Positions 19,447 to 27,925 of a DNA stretch of 64,000 bases are shown one piece after another. Made by a program: the position numbers and the translations under genes. The number at the start of each line of letters is the position of its first letter. Position 1 is the first letter of the stretch. The notes beneath the pieces are model-generated. The model made no database searches. It saw only the letters and a list, made by a program, of their open reading frames with translations, and was not told where the DNA came from. This stretch comes from Serratia marcescens (GTDB taxonomy: Bacteria; Pseudomonadota; Gammaproteobacteria; Enterobacterales; Enterobacteriaceae), in contig JADMXW010000003.1 of assembly GCA_015548865.1 (NCBI GenBank), positions 124,001-188,000 on the forward strand. The letters run 5' to 3'.

Positions 19447-21104
19447 TGAAGGCAGTAACATATACGCTCGCATTTGTCGCATTGTGGACGCTCTACTACG
19501 TTATCCCCGTTGAATACCGTTTGCTCTGGCAGCCAGATGAAACCCGCTATGCGGAAATCAGTCGTGGATTGCTGGCATCGGGTGATTGGGCTGTGCCGCA
19601 TTTTTTAGGCATCCGCTACTTTGAGAAACCCATTGCTGGTTACTGGATAAATAGCATGGGGCAATGGATTTTTGGCCACTCCAACTTTGCGGTGCGGGCG
19701 GGAGCAATATTCTCCTCTACGTTGACAGCCTGTTTGGTGGCGTGGCTCTCATGGCGGGTCTGGCGGAACAAACGTACTGCACTCCTTGCGGCGGTGATTT
19801 ACCTTTCCTGTTTGCTGGTTTACGGCGTGAGTACCTATGCCGTGCTCGATCCGATGCTTGCGCTGTGGTTGATGCTAGCCATGTGTAGTTTCTGGTATGC
19901 CGCTGAATCCGCATCCGTAGGCAAAAAGGTCATCGGGTATTTGGTGCTTGGCATCGCTTGTGGCATGGGCGTGATGACCAAGGGATTTCTGGCGCTGGTA
20001 GTACCCGTTATTAGCGTGCTGCCGTGGGTTACAGAAAAGAAGCAGTGGAAATCGCTATTGAAGTATGGCTCGTTAGCTGTGTTGAGCGCGGCGGCGGTAA
20101 CATTGCCTTGGGCGTTGACGATAGCAGAGCGTGAACCGACATTCTGGCACTATTTTTTCTGGGTAGAACATATTCAGCGCTTTGCTGAGGAAGATGCGCA
20201 GCACCGGGCACCGTTTTGGTATTACCTGCCTCTTTTTCTGTTGGGAGCGTTACCTTGGTTGGGGTTCTTGCCCGGTGCGCTCCGCCAGGGCTGGCGTGAC
20301 AGGAAAGAGAATAGCGGCACGATCTATTTGCTGGGCTGGACGCTTATGCCCCTGCTGCTTTTCAGTCTCGCGAAAGGAAAGTTGCTGACTTATATTCTGC
20401 CCTGTTACGCGCCACTGGCAGTGCTGCTTGCTCACCATGTGTTGTGTGCTGCTCGTGCCGGAGCTTCGGTGCTGCGAACAAACGCGGTCATCAATCTGCT
20501 TTTTGGTCTTGTTGGCGTTCTGGCAGTATTGCTGGTGTTAGCCCCGCATGCGTTGGCACGATATCCACTCTATACACCGCAAGAGTATGGAAAGGTTCTG
20601 GCTGCCACGGTGATATTTCTCGCCTGGTCATTGATGGCGCTCCTGTCGTTTACGCAACCACATAAACGGTGGTTTTATGCAGCGTTCTGCCCGCTGGGGT
20701 TGGCGTTGTTGGTTGGCCTTGCTATTCCCGATCGTGTGGTGAATGCCAAACAGCCACAAGCCATGATCGAGCCGGTTAGCGCACAGCTGCAAGCGAGCCG
20801 CTATGTGCTGTCTAACAGCGTAGGGGTTGCCTCGGCCATTGCCTGGGCGCTTCAGCGCGACGATATTTTTCTCTATAGCCGTCGTGGTGAGCTGGCATGG
20901 GGGCTAGTGTTTAAGGACAGTGCAGAACGGTTTGTCTCTGAAGAAACCTTCCCTGACTGGCTCGCTGCTCACCGTCAGCAAGGTAATATTACGTTGATGC
21001 TACTGCTTGATGATGACGACAGGACGACAATACAGGCGTTACCAACGCCGGACAGTGTCTATCAGCAAGGACGATTTGCCGTTGTGGAGTATCACGCACA
21101 GTGA
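19446..21104 (+). CDS. arnT: Lipid A aminoarabinose transferase ArnT
   Basis: ArnT is the inner-membrane glycosyltransferase that attaches L-Ara4N to lipid A phosphate on the periplasmic side, lowering negative charge and giving resistance to polymyxin-type peptides. The 552-residue product has about a dozen hydrophobic segments and the GT-C signature near the N-terminus (WQPDETRYAEISRGLLASGDW), including the catalytic acidic residue. The RYFEKPIAGYW motif follows. It overlaps the preceding stop and the following GTG start by single short overlaps. Confidence 0.96.
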   Translation: MKAVTYTLAFVALWTLYYVIPVEYRLLWQPDETRYAEISRGLLASGDWAVPHFLGIRYFEKPIAGYWINSMGQWIFGHSNFAVRAGAIFSSTLTACLVAWLSWRVWRNKRTALLAAVIYLSCLLVYGVSTYAVLDPMLALWLMLAMCSFWYAAESASVGKKVIGYLVLGIACGMGVMTKGFLALVVPVISVLPWVTEKKQWKSLLKYGSLAVLSAAAVTLPWALTIAEREPTFWHYFFWVEHIQRFAEEDAQHRAPFWYYLPLFLLGALPWLGFLPGALRQGWRDRKENSGTIYLLGWTLMPLLLFSLAKGKLLTYILPCYAPLAVLLAHHVLCAARAGASVLRTNAVINLLFGLVGVLAVLLVLAPHALARYPLYTPQEYGKVLAATVIFLAWSLMALLSFTQPHKRWFYAAFCPLGLALLVGLAIPDRVVNAKQPQAMIEPVSAQLQASRYVLSNSVGVASAIAWALQRDDIFLYSRRGELAWGLVFKDSAERFVSEETFPDWLAAHRQQGNITLMLLLDDDDRTTIQALPTPDSVYQQGRFAVVEYHAQ

Positions 21105-21439
21105 GTGCATGGTTGGGCGTTTGGCTTGTCAGCATCCTGAGCTGCATGGGGCAGCTTTGCCAAAAACAGGCAGCCAGCCCGCCTGCCGGCGCGGTTCATC
21201 CTGCCCATGCGGTACGATGGCTGTTTGCTGCTTTGTTGCTGCTGGCGCTCGCGCTATTGCTGTGGCTGGTTGTGCTGCAACAGCTTCCGGTAGGCGTTGC
21301 GTATCCTATGCTGAGCCTGAATCTGGTCTGGATTACGCTGGCGGCTCGTTGGATCTGGCGGGAGCCTATCAACACACGCCATACCCTTGGTATTATGTTT
21401 ATCATCGTGGGCGTCTTTTTGCTCGGTGTCACGCGCTAA
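21101..21439 (+). CDS. arnE: Ara4N-lipid flippase subunit ArnE
   Basis: ArnE is a 112-residue small membrane protein of the EamA/SMR type. With ArnF it is thought to flip undecaprenyl-phosphate L-Ara4N across the inner membrane. It starts with GTG 21101 inside a 4-bp overlap with arnT. Hydrophobic segments include WLFAALLLLALALLLWLVVL and LGIMFIIVGVFLLGV, with the conserved PVGVAYPMLSLNLVWI stretch between. Confidence 0.92.
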   Translation: MSAWLGVWLVSILSCMGQLCQKQAASPPAGAVHPAHAVRWLFAALLLLALALLLWLVVLQQLPVGVAYPMLSLNLVWITLAARWIWREPINTRHTLGIMFIIVGVFLLGVTR

Positions 21440-21454
21440 GGTGGAGATGATAAC

Positions 21455-21844
21455 GTGGGATATTTAGCCGCGTTGCTCAGCGTCATATTGGTCAGCGGCG
21501 CTCAGTTGGCCATTAAATATGCCTTGTCTGGGCTACCTCCGCTTTGGTCGATACGTTTGTTGTGGGACGGTGCTCCTGGCCGATGGCTGCTGCTGATGGG
21601 GGGGCTGGGGTGTTACTTGTTGTCTCTAATCGCATGGCATTTCGCATTACGGCGGCTGGCGCTAGGAAAAGCCTATGCATTTTTGAGTCTTAGCTATGTT
21701 CTGGTGTGGTTGGGATCGCTTATTTTACCTTGTTATCCAGAGTATTTTTCATGGCTGGCCTGCATCGGCGTATTGGCGATTATGGTGGGTGTACTGTTGG
21801 TATGCTGGCCGTCACGCGAGAGGAAAACGTCTTCCTCTCCGTAG
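21455..21844 (+). CDS. arnF: Ara4N-lipid flippase subunit ArnF
   Basis: This 129-residue membrane protein is the partner of ArnE and closes the operon. It begins with GTG 21455 behind an AGGTGGAG ribosome site. Four hydrophobic segments are visible, with RRLALGKAYAFLSLSYVLVW as the conserved core. A basic tail (WPSRERKTSSSP) ends the protein. An ERIC element lies about 140 bp downstream. Confidence 0.92.
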   Translation: MGYLAALLSVILVSGAQLAIKYALSGLPPLWSIRLLWDGAPGRWLLLMGGLGCYLLSLIAWHFALRRLALGKAYAFLSLSYVLVWLGSLILPCYPEYFSWLACIGVLAIMVGVLLVCWPSRERKTSSSP

Positions 21845-21985
21845 TGCAGGAGTCGATCGGCTTCAAAAAAATTAGAAAATAACAGGTGTAATTTCTTGTC
21901 ATTCTCGTAGCAATGGCGCCGTGTGAGGTAGGTCATAGCATCCCTAATGTAGATCGTAAATAATACAAAACCGTTATCAATAGGA

Positions 21986-22187
21986 ATATACCCGTCATAC
22001 TTCACGTTGCAGATGCGTTGGCCGCGTTCGCTCACTCGAATCACTTACTCGTGTAAGCTCATCGGGATTGATGAACCTCATCCTTGAGGTTCACCCTTCG
22101 GGCCAGCGCAAGCGCTGTGCAAATTTGTTCCAGACAAATTTGTCACTCTCTTGCCGCCTTCCTGCAACCCGAATTATTTAGGGCATA
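21986..22187. repeat. ERIC element, long form with about 70-bp internal insertion
   Basis: The outer parts match the standard ERIC at 1321 (TATACCCGTCATACTTCACG, then the ATTATTTAGGGCATA end). About 72 extra bases sit between CATCGGGATT and CTTGCCGCC. The insert consists of three hairpins in a row: GAACCTCA/TGAGGTTC, CAGCGC/GCGCTG and CAAATTTGT/ACAAATTTG. A related insert occurs in the element at 59604 but at a different internal site. Confidence 0.85.
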
Positions 22188-22229
22188 GAAGGGATATTCC
22201 TACGGCGGCGGAGGGGTGAAGACGGATTT

Positions 22230-22246
22230 TCAGACACGGTGTCTGA
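22230..22246. promoter_or_regulatory. Palindromic operator candidate before the microcompartment regulators
   Basis: TCAGACAC-G-GTGTCTGA is a perfect 8-bp inverted repeat with a 1-base centre, ending 18 bp before the kinase start. It could be an operator or, in RNA, a short hairpin that affects translation of the regulator. Its function is inferred only. Confidence 0.4.
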
Positions 22247-22264
22247 CTGACAGAAAAGAGCATT

Positions 22265-23497
22265 ATGAACAACAAATATCCATTGCAAGAAATCCTTGAC
22301 GTTGAACGCTTGCAAACGTTGCAGGATAACTTCAGCAAATCCATGATGATTGCATTGGTGGTTGTTGATGAAAAAGGTGTTCCGGTTACCAAACCCAGCG
22401 GATTCTCCGATTTTTGTGCCCGTTCGCGGCGTAATCCTGCATTAGCCCAGCACTGTTATGATTGCGATGACGCCGGAGGAAGGGCGGCCATGGCGGCCTG
22501 TCGCCCGGTGGTGTATCGCTGCTACTGTGGGTTTGTTGAGTTCGCAGTGCCTATCATGATAGATAACCACTATCTGGGCGCGTTTATCTCCGGTCAGGTC
22601 AAAGTCGAAACCTCAAAAGAGACTGAAATTCCCTATATTCTGGCGGAAAATGGTGTATGGGAAGAGAACCCCATGCTGGTGAACTTGCATGAAAACACCA
22701 AACGCATGCCCTACGAACGCTTTGAATCTACTGCCTACACGCTGTTGCATGTCGCGTCTTACCTGGTGGAACAGGCATACGCCAACAATATCCAGCGGGA
22801 GTTGCATCAAAAAGATCTGGCGTTGACCAATGAATTGCGCAAAAGAGTGGACATTGAGCGCTCACTGCATGAGGCGGAATTTAAAGCGCTTTCCTATCAG
22901 ATAAACCCACATTTTCTGTTTAATGTACTCAATACTATCGGTCGTTTGGCGTTTCTGGAGAACGCTCAGCGTACTGAAAACATGGTGCATGACTTTTCCG
23001 ACATGATGCGCTACCTGCTACGCAAAAGTAATAATGGGCTTATCACCTTGCGTAATGAGATTAATTACGTCAACAGCTACATGTCGATTCAAAAAGTTCG
23101 AATGAGTGACCGCTTCGATTACATGTTCAGCATTCCGGATAAATATCTGGACGTGATTTGCCCTTTTCTTATTTTGCAGCCTCTGGTAGAGAACTTCTTT
23201 AACTACGTGGTCGAGCCACGGGAAATAAAAAGTCACATTCACATTAAAGCGACCGACGATGGTCGCGATGTGATTATTGAAGTGACGGATAATGGTGATG
23301 GTATTTCGCCACAGGATATCGAGCATATTCTCTCCGGTAATGAGAATCGCCAAAAAGGCGGCATCGGTATCAACAACATTCAAAATCGGCTTCAGTTGCT
23401 GTTCGGCGAACGTTATGGGTTGGAGATTGCCAGTCCGCATAAACCACAGCAGGGAACGTCTATCAAGCTGCGTTTCCCGATGCAGGAAGTCCATTAA
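22265..23497 (+). CDS. PocR-domain sensor histidine kinase of the microcompartment locus
   Basis: This 410-residue kinase has no membrane segment. Residues 8-170 form a PocR ligand-sensing domain, with the family cysteines in [21 protein letters not shown] and YRCYCG (C51, C64, C67, C86, C88); PocR domains sense small hydrocarbon compounds such as 1,2-propanediol. A short coiled linker (REL to [10 protein letters not shown]) leads to a LytS/YesM-type kinase with the phospho-acceptor His216 in QINPHFLFN and an ATP-binding C-terminus ([26 protein letters not shown]). The response-regulator gene follows 16 bp later. The pair probably switches on the diol-dehydratase metabolosome when its substrate is present. 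Confidence 0.88.
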   Translation: MNNKYPLQEILDVERLQTLQDNFSKSMMIALVVVDEKGVPVTKPSGFSDFCARSRRNPALAQHCYDCDDAGGRAAMAACRPVVYRCYCGFVEFAVPIMIDNHYLGAFISGQVKVETSKETEIPYILAENGVWEENPMLVNLHENTKRMPYERFESTAYTLLHVASYLVEQAYANNIQRELHQKDLALTNELRKRVDIERSLHEAEFKALSYQINPHFLFNVLNTIGRLAFLENAQRTENMVHDFSDMMRYLLRKSNNGLITLRNEINYVNSYMSIQKVRMSDRFDYMFSIPDKYLDVICPFLILQPLVENFFNYVVEPREIKSHIHIKATDDGRDVIIEVTDNGDGISPQDIEHILSGNENRQKGGIGINNIQNRLQLLFGERYGLEIASPHKPQQGTSIKLRFPMQEVH

Positions 23498-23513
23498 TCC
23501 GGGGAGAAACACA

Positions 23514-24608
23514 ATGTATAATTTCGTGATTGTGGAAGACGAACATATTGAATCCGAATCGCTGCGCCGGATGATTTCGGAGCACATCGAAAATGCCACT
23601 ATTCATGAAGCATCGACCGGGCGTAAAGCCATTCAACTGATTGATCAGCTTAACCACATCGATATGATCCTGGTGGATATCAATATCCCGTTGCCGAATG
23701 GGAGAGAGGTGATTGAGTATTTGCGCCGTAAAAACGATCAGACGAAAGTGATCGTTACCACCGCCAATGATGATTTTGATATTGTGCGCAGCATGTTAAG
23801 CCTGAAAGTGGATGATTATCTGCTTAAGCCGGTCAAGCAAAGTACGATGACTGACGTTATCAAGAGGGTGCTGCATTACGATGAGCAAGATAATCAGGTG
23901 ACGCGAGAGCTGAAACAGAAAGTATTTGCGCTGATCGACGACGGTGATTATCCCGCCTGGAATGAATTGGTATTTCAGACCATTGATGGTGCCTACTGGG
24001 ATAAATCTGGCGATCGCCGTCAGACGGTGGTGGATTTTCTTGCGCTGTTAGATCAATACGTAGCGACGCAGGGCGACAAGTTTGCAGCCTCTCATTCTGC
24101 TGCGTTGAAAGGGGTGATGCGAGACGTTGCCGGACGAGGCCTGACGGAAGGGCTTTATTACCGGATTCTGCGCTGTGTATTTACCCTGAGTGACGCGCTG
24201 TTTGAGCGTGCGTTTAAAAGCGCTGCGCCGCAGGGCGATTTTATCGAACGCGCACGTTACCATATTGAGAAGAGTATTTTCAGCAACATTACATTGGATG
24301 ATATTGCCGAACGTGCCTTTGTCAGTGCCTGTTATCTGAGCCGTGCTTTCAAGAAAGCTACCGGTACCGGGTTTTCCACCTATGTGGCGAACCGAAAAAT
24401 TAAAATTGCTAAATCTCTCCTGCAATTCAGTGACTTAAAGGTCAACACTATCGCGCTGGAACTGGCGTATCAGGATGCGAACTATTTCTGCCGCATCTTC
24501 AAGAAAGAGACCAATATGTCACCCTCCGACTACCGCAAACTGATGGTGTTTAATCCACAGGTCGCCCCGCCGCAAGCAGGTAGCAGCGTAGTGCTACCCA
24601 CACGGTGA
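23514..24608 (+). CDS. Response regulator with AraC-type DNA-binding domain
   Basis: This 364-residue YesN-type regulator has a receiver domain at 1-120 with phospho-acceptor Asp55 (MILVDINIPLPNG) and the conserved Lys in YLLKPVKQS. A middle region of about 120 residues follows, and a C-terminal AraC helix-turn-helix pair (ISNITLDDIAERAFVSACYLSRAFKKATG, YQDANYFCRIFKKETNMSPSDYRK). I start it at ATG 23514 with a GGGGAG ribosome site; the longer open frame reads back through the kinase gene. It should bind the promoters of this locus when phosphorylated by the PocR kinase. Confidence 0.9.
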   Translation: MYNFVIVEDEHIESESLRRMISEHIENATIHEASTGRKAIQLIDQLNHIDMILVDINIPLPNGREVIEYLRRKNDQTKVIVTTANDDFDIVRSMLSLKVDDYLLKPVKQSTMTDVIKRVLHYDEQDNQVTRELKQKVFALIDDGDYPAWNELVFQTIDGAYWDKSGDRRQTVVDFLALLDQYVATQGDKFAASHSAALKGVMRDVAGRGLTEGLYYRILRCVFTLSDALFERAFKSAAPQGDFIERARYHIEKSIFSNITLDDIAERAFVSACYLSRAFKKATGTGFSTYVANRKIKIAKSLLQFSDLKVNTIALELAYQDANYFCRIFKKETNMSPSDYRKLMVFNPQVAPPQAGSSVVLPTR

Positions 24609-24660
24609 TAACGCAAAATAGTCCAACCTGACAGCAAGAAAGTTTACCGGAGCACATCGC

Positions 24661-24706
24661 CCCCCCGAGTAAAATAGCGAGATACTCTCAGTGGGGGGAG
24701 GCTTGC
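24661..24706 (+). promoter_or_regulatory. Hairpin that would mask the ribosome site of the SAM synthetase gene
   Basis: CCCCCC (24661-24666) can pair with GGGGGG (24693-24698), and the adjoining GAGTA (24667-24671) with TACTC (24683-24687), leaving a 5-base bulge. The GGGGGAGG ribosome site of the next gene lies inside the right arm, and the GTG start follows at 24707. The pairing is read directly; any regulatory role is inference. Confidence 0.45.
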
Positions 24707-25861
24707 GTGGACGAGTACCTGTTTACTTCCGAATCAGTGGCGGAAGGTCACCCGGATAAAATTGCCGATCAAATTTCCGATGCAATTTTGGATGCGGTGC
24801 TGCTACAAGATCCTTGGGGCCGCGTGGCGTGTGAATGTTTAGTGAAGACCGGCGTCGCCATTGTGGCTGGAGAAATCACCACTGCTGCATCCATTGATGT
24901 GGAAAGCGTGGTGCGCCACACCATCAAGCAGATAGGCTATAACCACTCCTCGCTTGGCTACGATGGCAACACCTGCGGTGTACTCAACCTGATTGGTCGG
25001 CAATCGCCGGATATTGCGAATGGCATTCAGGGTAAGGCATTAACCGAGTTGGGCGCTGGCGATCAGGGCATTACCTTTGGTTACGCCACGGACGAAACGC
25101 CAGAATTGATGCCAGCAACCTTAGTCTATGCACACCAACTGATGGCGCGTCAGGCTCAGTTGCGTAAATCCGGCCGCTTGCCCTTTTTACGTCCAGATGC
25201 CAAAAGTCAGGTGACGCTTCACTACCGCGATCGTCAGGTGATGGCTGCGGACACCATTGTCATTTCCACGCAGCACGCTCCCGATATCTCGCTTGAAACG
25301 CTTCGCGAAGCGGTGATCGAAGAGATCGTCAAACCGGTTCTTCCCACGCGTTGGCTGACGCCGCACACCCGGATTCTGGTTAATCCGGCCGGAGCATTTG
25401 TCACGGGAGGGCCTGTGGGGGACTGCGGGCTTACCGGACGCAAGATTATCGTTGATACCTATGGCGGTGCAGCTTGTCACGGTGGCGGTGCGTTTTCGGG
25501 TAAGGATCCTTCCAAAGTCGATCGCTCTGCGGCCTATGCAGCGCGCTACGTGGCCAAGAACATTGTAGCAGCAGGGTTGGCAACGCGTTGTGAGGTGCAG
25601 CTGGCCTGGGCTATCGGTGTAGCGCGCCCGGTTGCAGTGCGGATCAACACGTTTGGCTCCGAGCGCGTGAGTAGCGAGCGGTTGCAGCAGCAGGTGGAAA
25701 CGCATTTCGATCTCAGCGTTTACGGCATGATTACGTCGCTCGATTTATTGGCGCCGCGTTATCGCCATACGGCATGTTACGGGCATTTCGGGCGATCCGA
25801 TTTTCCCTGGGAATTCACCGATAAAGCCGTATTGTTGCAGGATGCGGTTTCATTGATATAA
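24707..25861 (+). CDS. metK: S-adenosylmethionine synthetase, microcompartment-associated
   Basis: The enzyme makes SAM from methionine and ATP. The 384-residue protein has all three MetK blocks: the ATP motif [15 protein letters not shown], the hexapeptide-type GAGDQG, and the P-loop-like [22 protein letters not shown]. It starts at GTG 24707 behind GGGGGAGG. It looks complete, and its place between the regulators and a BMC shell gene indicates a dedicated copy. SAM is consumed by the glycyl-radical activase encoded nearby, so a local SAM supply makes sense. I recall metK being a marker of one class of glycyl-radical microcompartments (GRM3). Whether the genome carries a second, housekeeping metK cannot be seen here. 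Confidence 0.92.
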   Translation: MDEYLFTSESVAEGHPDKIADQISDAILDAVLLQDPWGRVACECLVKTGVAIVAGEITTAASIDVESVVRHTIKQIGYNHSSLGYDGNTCGVLNLIGRQSPDIANGIQGKALTELGAGDQGITFGYATDETPELMPATLVYAHQLMARQAQLRKSGRLPFLRPDAKSQVTLHYRDRQVMAADTIVISTQHAPDISLETLREAVIEEIVKPVLPTRWLTPHTRILVNPAGAFVTGGPVGDCGLTGRKIIVDTYGGAACHGGGAFSGKDPSKVDRSAAYAARYVAKNIVAAGLATRCEVQLAWAIGVARPVAVRINTFGSERVSSERLQQQVETHFDLSVYGMITSLDLLAPRYRHTACYGHFGRSDFPWEFTDKAVLLQDAVSLI

Positions 25862-25880
25862 AGATAAACAGGAATCGCTT

Positions 25881-26444
25881 ATGGCTAAGCAAAGTTTGGG
25901 TCTGATAGAAACCGTGGGGCTTGCTGCGGCCGTTGAGGCAGCGGATGCGGCGGTGAAATCCGCCAACGTCAATCTGGTTGGCTATGAGCTGACGAAAGGT
26001 GGCGGCATGGTCACCGTAAAGTTGGAAGGGGAAGTGGGGGCCGTCAATGCGGCGATTGCGGCGGCGAGCGTTGCCGCAACTAAAGTGGGGCAGGTGTATG
26101 CCCATAAGGTGATTGCGCGCACTGCTGAAGGGATTGAAGCTATCACGTACTCGGCAGAAACGGTCGGCGTTGCTAAACCGGAGCCGCTGGCACCAGCAGC
26201 AGTCATAACACCACCTGCTGCACCTGAGCCAGAAGCTAAGGAAACCACAATTCCCGTGGTGACGCTTGATTCTAGCGACAATGGGGCATCATGCGGGGAT
26301 ATCTTTGCGCCGCCAGCAGCACAACCGGCTGCGCAAGCGCCTGCTGCGCCAGAGGCTGCACCACAGGCTGAGCCTGAACAGCCTGCGAAAAAACCGGTGC
26401 AACGTCCAGCAGGCAAAAATACCCCACGTAAGGGTGATAAATAA
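25881..26444 (+). CDS. BMC-H shell protein with long Pro/Ala-rich tail
   Basis: This 187-residue protein has one standard BMC domain (residues 4-92), beginning SLGLIETVGLAAAVEAADAAVKSANV, with the pore-lining loop TKGGGMV. Such domains form hexamers that tile the microcompartment facets. Residues 93-187 are a low-complexity Pro/Ala/Glu tail with one Cys (GASCGDIFAPP) and a basic end (KKPVQRPAGKNTPRKGDK). The tail could project into the lumen or cytosol and recruit partners. It is the last plus-strand gene of the locus and is followed by an intrinsic terminator. Confidence 0.93.
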   Translation: MAKQSLGLIETVGLAAAVEAADAAVKSANVNLVGYELTKGGGMVTVKLEGEVGAVNAAIAAASVAATKVGQVYAHKVIARTAEGIEAITYSAETVGVAKPEPLAPAAVITPPAAPEPEAKETTIPVVTLDSSDNGASCGDIFAPPAAQPAAQAPAAPEAAPQAEPEQPAKKPVQRPAGKNTPRKGDK

Positions 26445-26471
26445 TCACTACGTGGTTTCTCTTCCTACTCT

Positions 26472-26499
26472 CCCTGGCAATCGCCGGGGATTTTTTTGT
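26472..26499 (+). terminator. Rho-independent terminator after the tailed BMC-H gene
   Basis: CCCTGGC (26472-26478) pairs with GCCGGGG (26483-26489) around a 4-base loop (one G-T pair), followed by seven T. It ends the plus-strand regulator-metK-BMC transcript. Confidence 0.8.
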
Positions 26500-26574
26500 T
26501 CTTGTTATCGGGAATTTATTGACGTACATCGTACAGGCTTTTGCTGTTGACCTACCCGCGTCAAATGACGCTGA

Positions 26575-26746
26575 GGAAAGGGGGGATGCCCGGATGAGCG
26601 GCAGGGATGCCGCGAAAGGCAGCGCCGTGCTGGACGCTCGTCGCTGCCGGTCCGTCCGGCGGCCCCCCTTTCCGAGGGTATCGCGCAGCGACGTCATTAC
26701 GCAAAAAAGCGCGGGGTTACGGGGTGTGGGCGATTGCACACCCCGT
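26575..26746. repeat. GC-rich, highly structured intergenic element
   Basis: Between the convergent halves of the microcompartment locus lies a strongly folded GC-rich block. GGAAAGGGGGG (26575-26585) is a perfect inverse of CCCCCCTTTCC (26663-26673). Inside it CCGGA pairs with TCCGG, and GGCAGCG (26618-26624) with CGCTGCC (26642-26648). A separate 10-bp hairpin ACGGGGTGTG/CACACCCCGT follows at 26719-26746. No convincing protein is encoded. It may be a dispersed repeat or a structured RNA; copy number could not be tested. Confidence 0.5.
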
Positions 26747-26858
26747 GTCGGGCGCGTGCCACGCGAATGGCAGAGCAACACGGTGGTTTTCGCGCACGAA
26801 ACCTTACGCAATACCAACAGAAATTCTTATCCTATCTTTTGGGGCTAATACCCCAACA

Positions 26859-27764
26859 TCAAAACAACGGCACCGCCGCAAAAAAACCAATGGTTGCTAG
26901 CTGGTTGACCAACGTCGTTATTATTGCAATGGTAAACGCCGGTGGATCAATATGGGTGTCGCCATGAACCAAAAACAAGCGGGAAATCAGTTCGCCTAGC
27001 AGTGCGCACAGAACGCCGACCACAGCGGCCCAGATCAAGCTGCCGGAGGCCGCCGCCGCCAGTGCGGCAGGGAGAGCGATATGGTGGGAAACCGGCACCT
27101 GAGTATTAAAATGCAGGAATACCAGTGAGAACGCTGAAATCCCAAAAGCCAGTAGCGCGCCGCTACCTCCGAACGAGTGACCCAGATATCCAGCCATCAA
27201 TCCAATGCCGATACCCAATACTGATAGCTGAGGAATGCGGCTGTGATAAGGCATCCAGCACTGATCCTGTGGCGGGTAACAGCGGCGAATCCCGCTTTGT
27301 GGTTTGCCCAGCAACCCGGTTGTTCCGAACATCAACCGTACGATCATTCCAGAGATCACCACGGTTAACGCGACCGTGTCGGTCCATGCCAACCCAGAAG
27401 AGAAAGCGGGCACTTGATTGAACAGCCAGGCGATCACAAAACCGATCGCACCAAACGCACCGCCGACCAAGAGTACATCAGGTGCGCCCAAACCGCTTAA
27501 CCCGGCGGTGATATCACGGCCAGAAGCCAGTTTTCCTTTTTTGGCCGCATACGCGGTTGCGGCAACCCCGGCAGCAAAACCACCGACATGTGGGCCGAAT
27601 ACGCCAAAGGGAAACTGAATAAATGTGGTGGCGCTGCCGGTGACAATTTGCGATATCGCCATGGCAATCACTAAGAGGCCGACAAACTCAAAGGCCGCAA
27701 GGGCTCCGATCGCGGCACCGAAAATACCGCCGCCGAAAGCGACTAAAATATCAATGCTGTTCAT
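26859..27764 (-). CDS. Multi-pass membrane protein of the microcompartment locus
   Basis: I do not recognise a named family. The 301-residue protein is almost entirely hydrophobic, with eight to ten membrane segments and glycine-rich helices (GGGIFGAAIGALAAFEF, GLGAPDVLLVGGAFGAIGF, GYLGHSFGGSGALLAFGI). A short polar loop with two cysteines (RRCYPPQDQCW) lies near the middle. The start is ATG 27764 with an AAGGTGAG ribosome site; the longer frame begins upstream of that site. It follows the activase gene on the same strand, so it probably belongs to the operon. A plausible role is substrate uptake or product release across the inner membrane. That is inference from context only. Confidence 0.6.
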   Translation of the reverse strand: MNSIDILVAFGGGIFGAAIGALAAFEFVGLLVIAMAISQIVTGSATTFIQFPFGVFGPHVGGFAAGVAATAYAAKKGKLASGRDITAGLSGLGAPDVLLVGGAFGAIGFVIAWLFNQVPAFSSGLAWTDTVALTVVISGMIVRLMFGTTGLLGKPQSGIRRCYPPQDQCWMPYHSRIPQLSVLGIGIGLMAGYLGHSFGGSGALLAFGISAFSLVFLHFNTQVPVSHHIALPAALAAAASGSLIWAAVVGVLCALLGELISRLFLVHGDTHIDPPAFTIAIITTLVNQLATIGFFAAVPLF

Positions 27765-27925
27765 TACACTCACCTTGATTGTGTGGGTACAAAAAAATAA
27801 ATAAGCGACGTAAGGCAATAACGTCGGCCATTATTGATGTGAAGAATAATAATTTTTAATAGTGAAAAATTAAAAATAAGGTAACGTGGGTATTCGTTCC
27901 CCGATAATATTTTTATACCGTGTGA

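Noticed and set aside
26519..26967. Overlapping plus-strand ORFs of 77 to 109 codons in the GC-rich intergenic block
   Set aside because: They run through inverted repeats, have Arg/Pro/Gly-biased composition typical of chance frames in GC-rich DNA, and lack ribosome sites.
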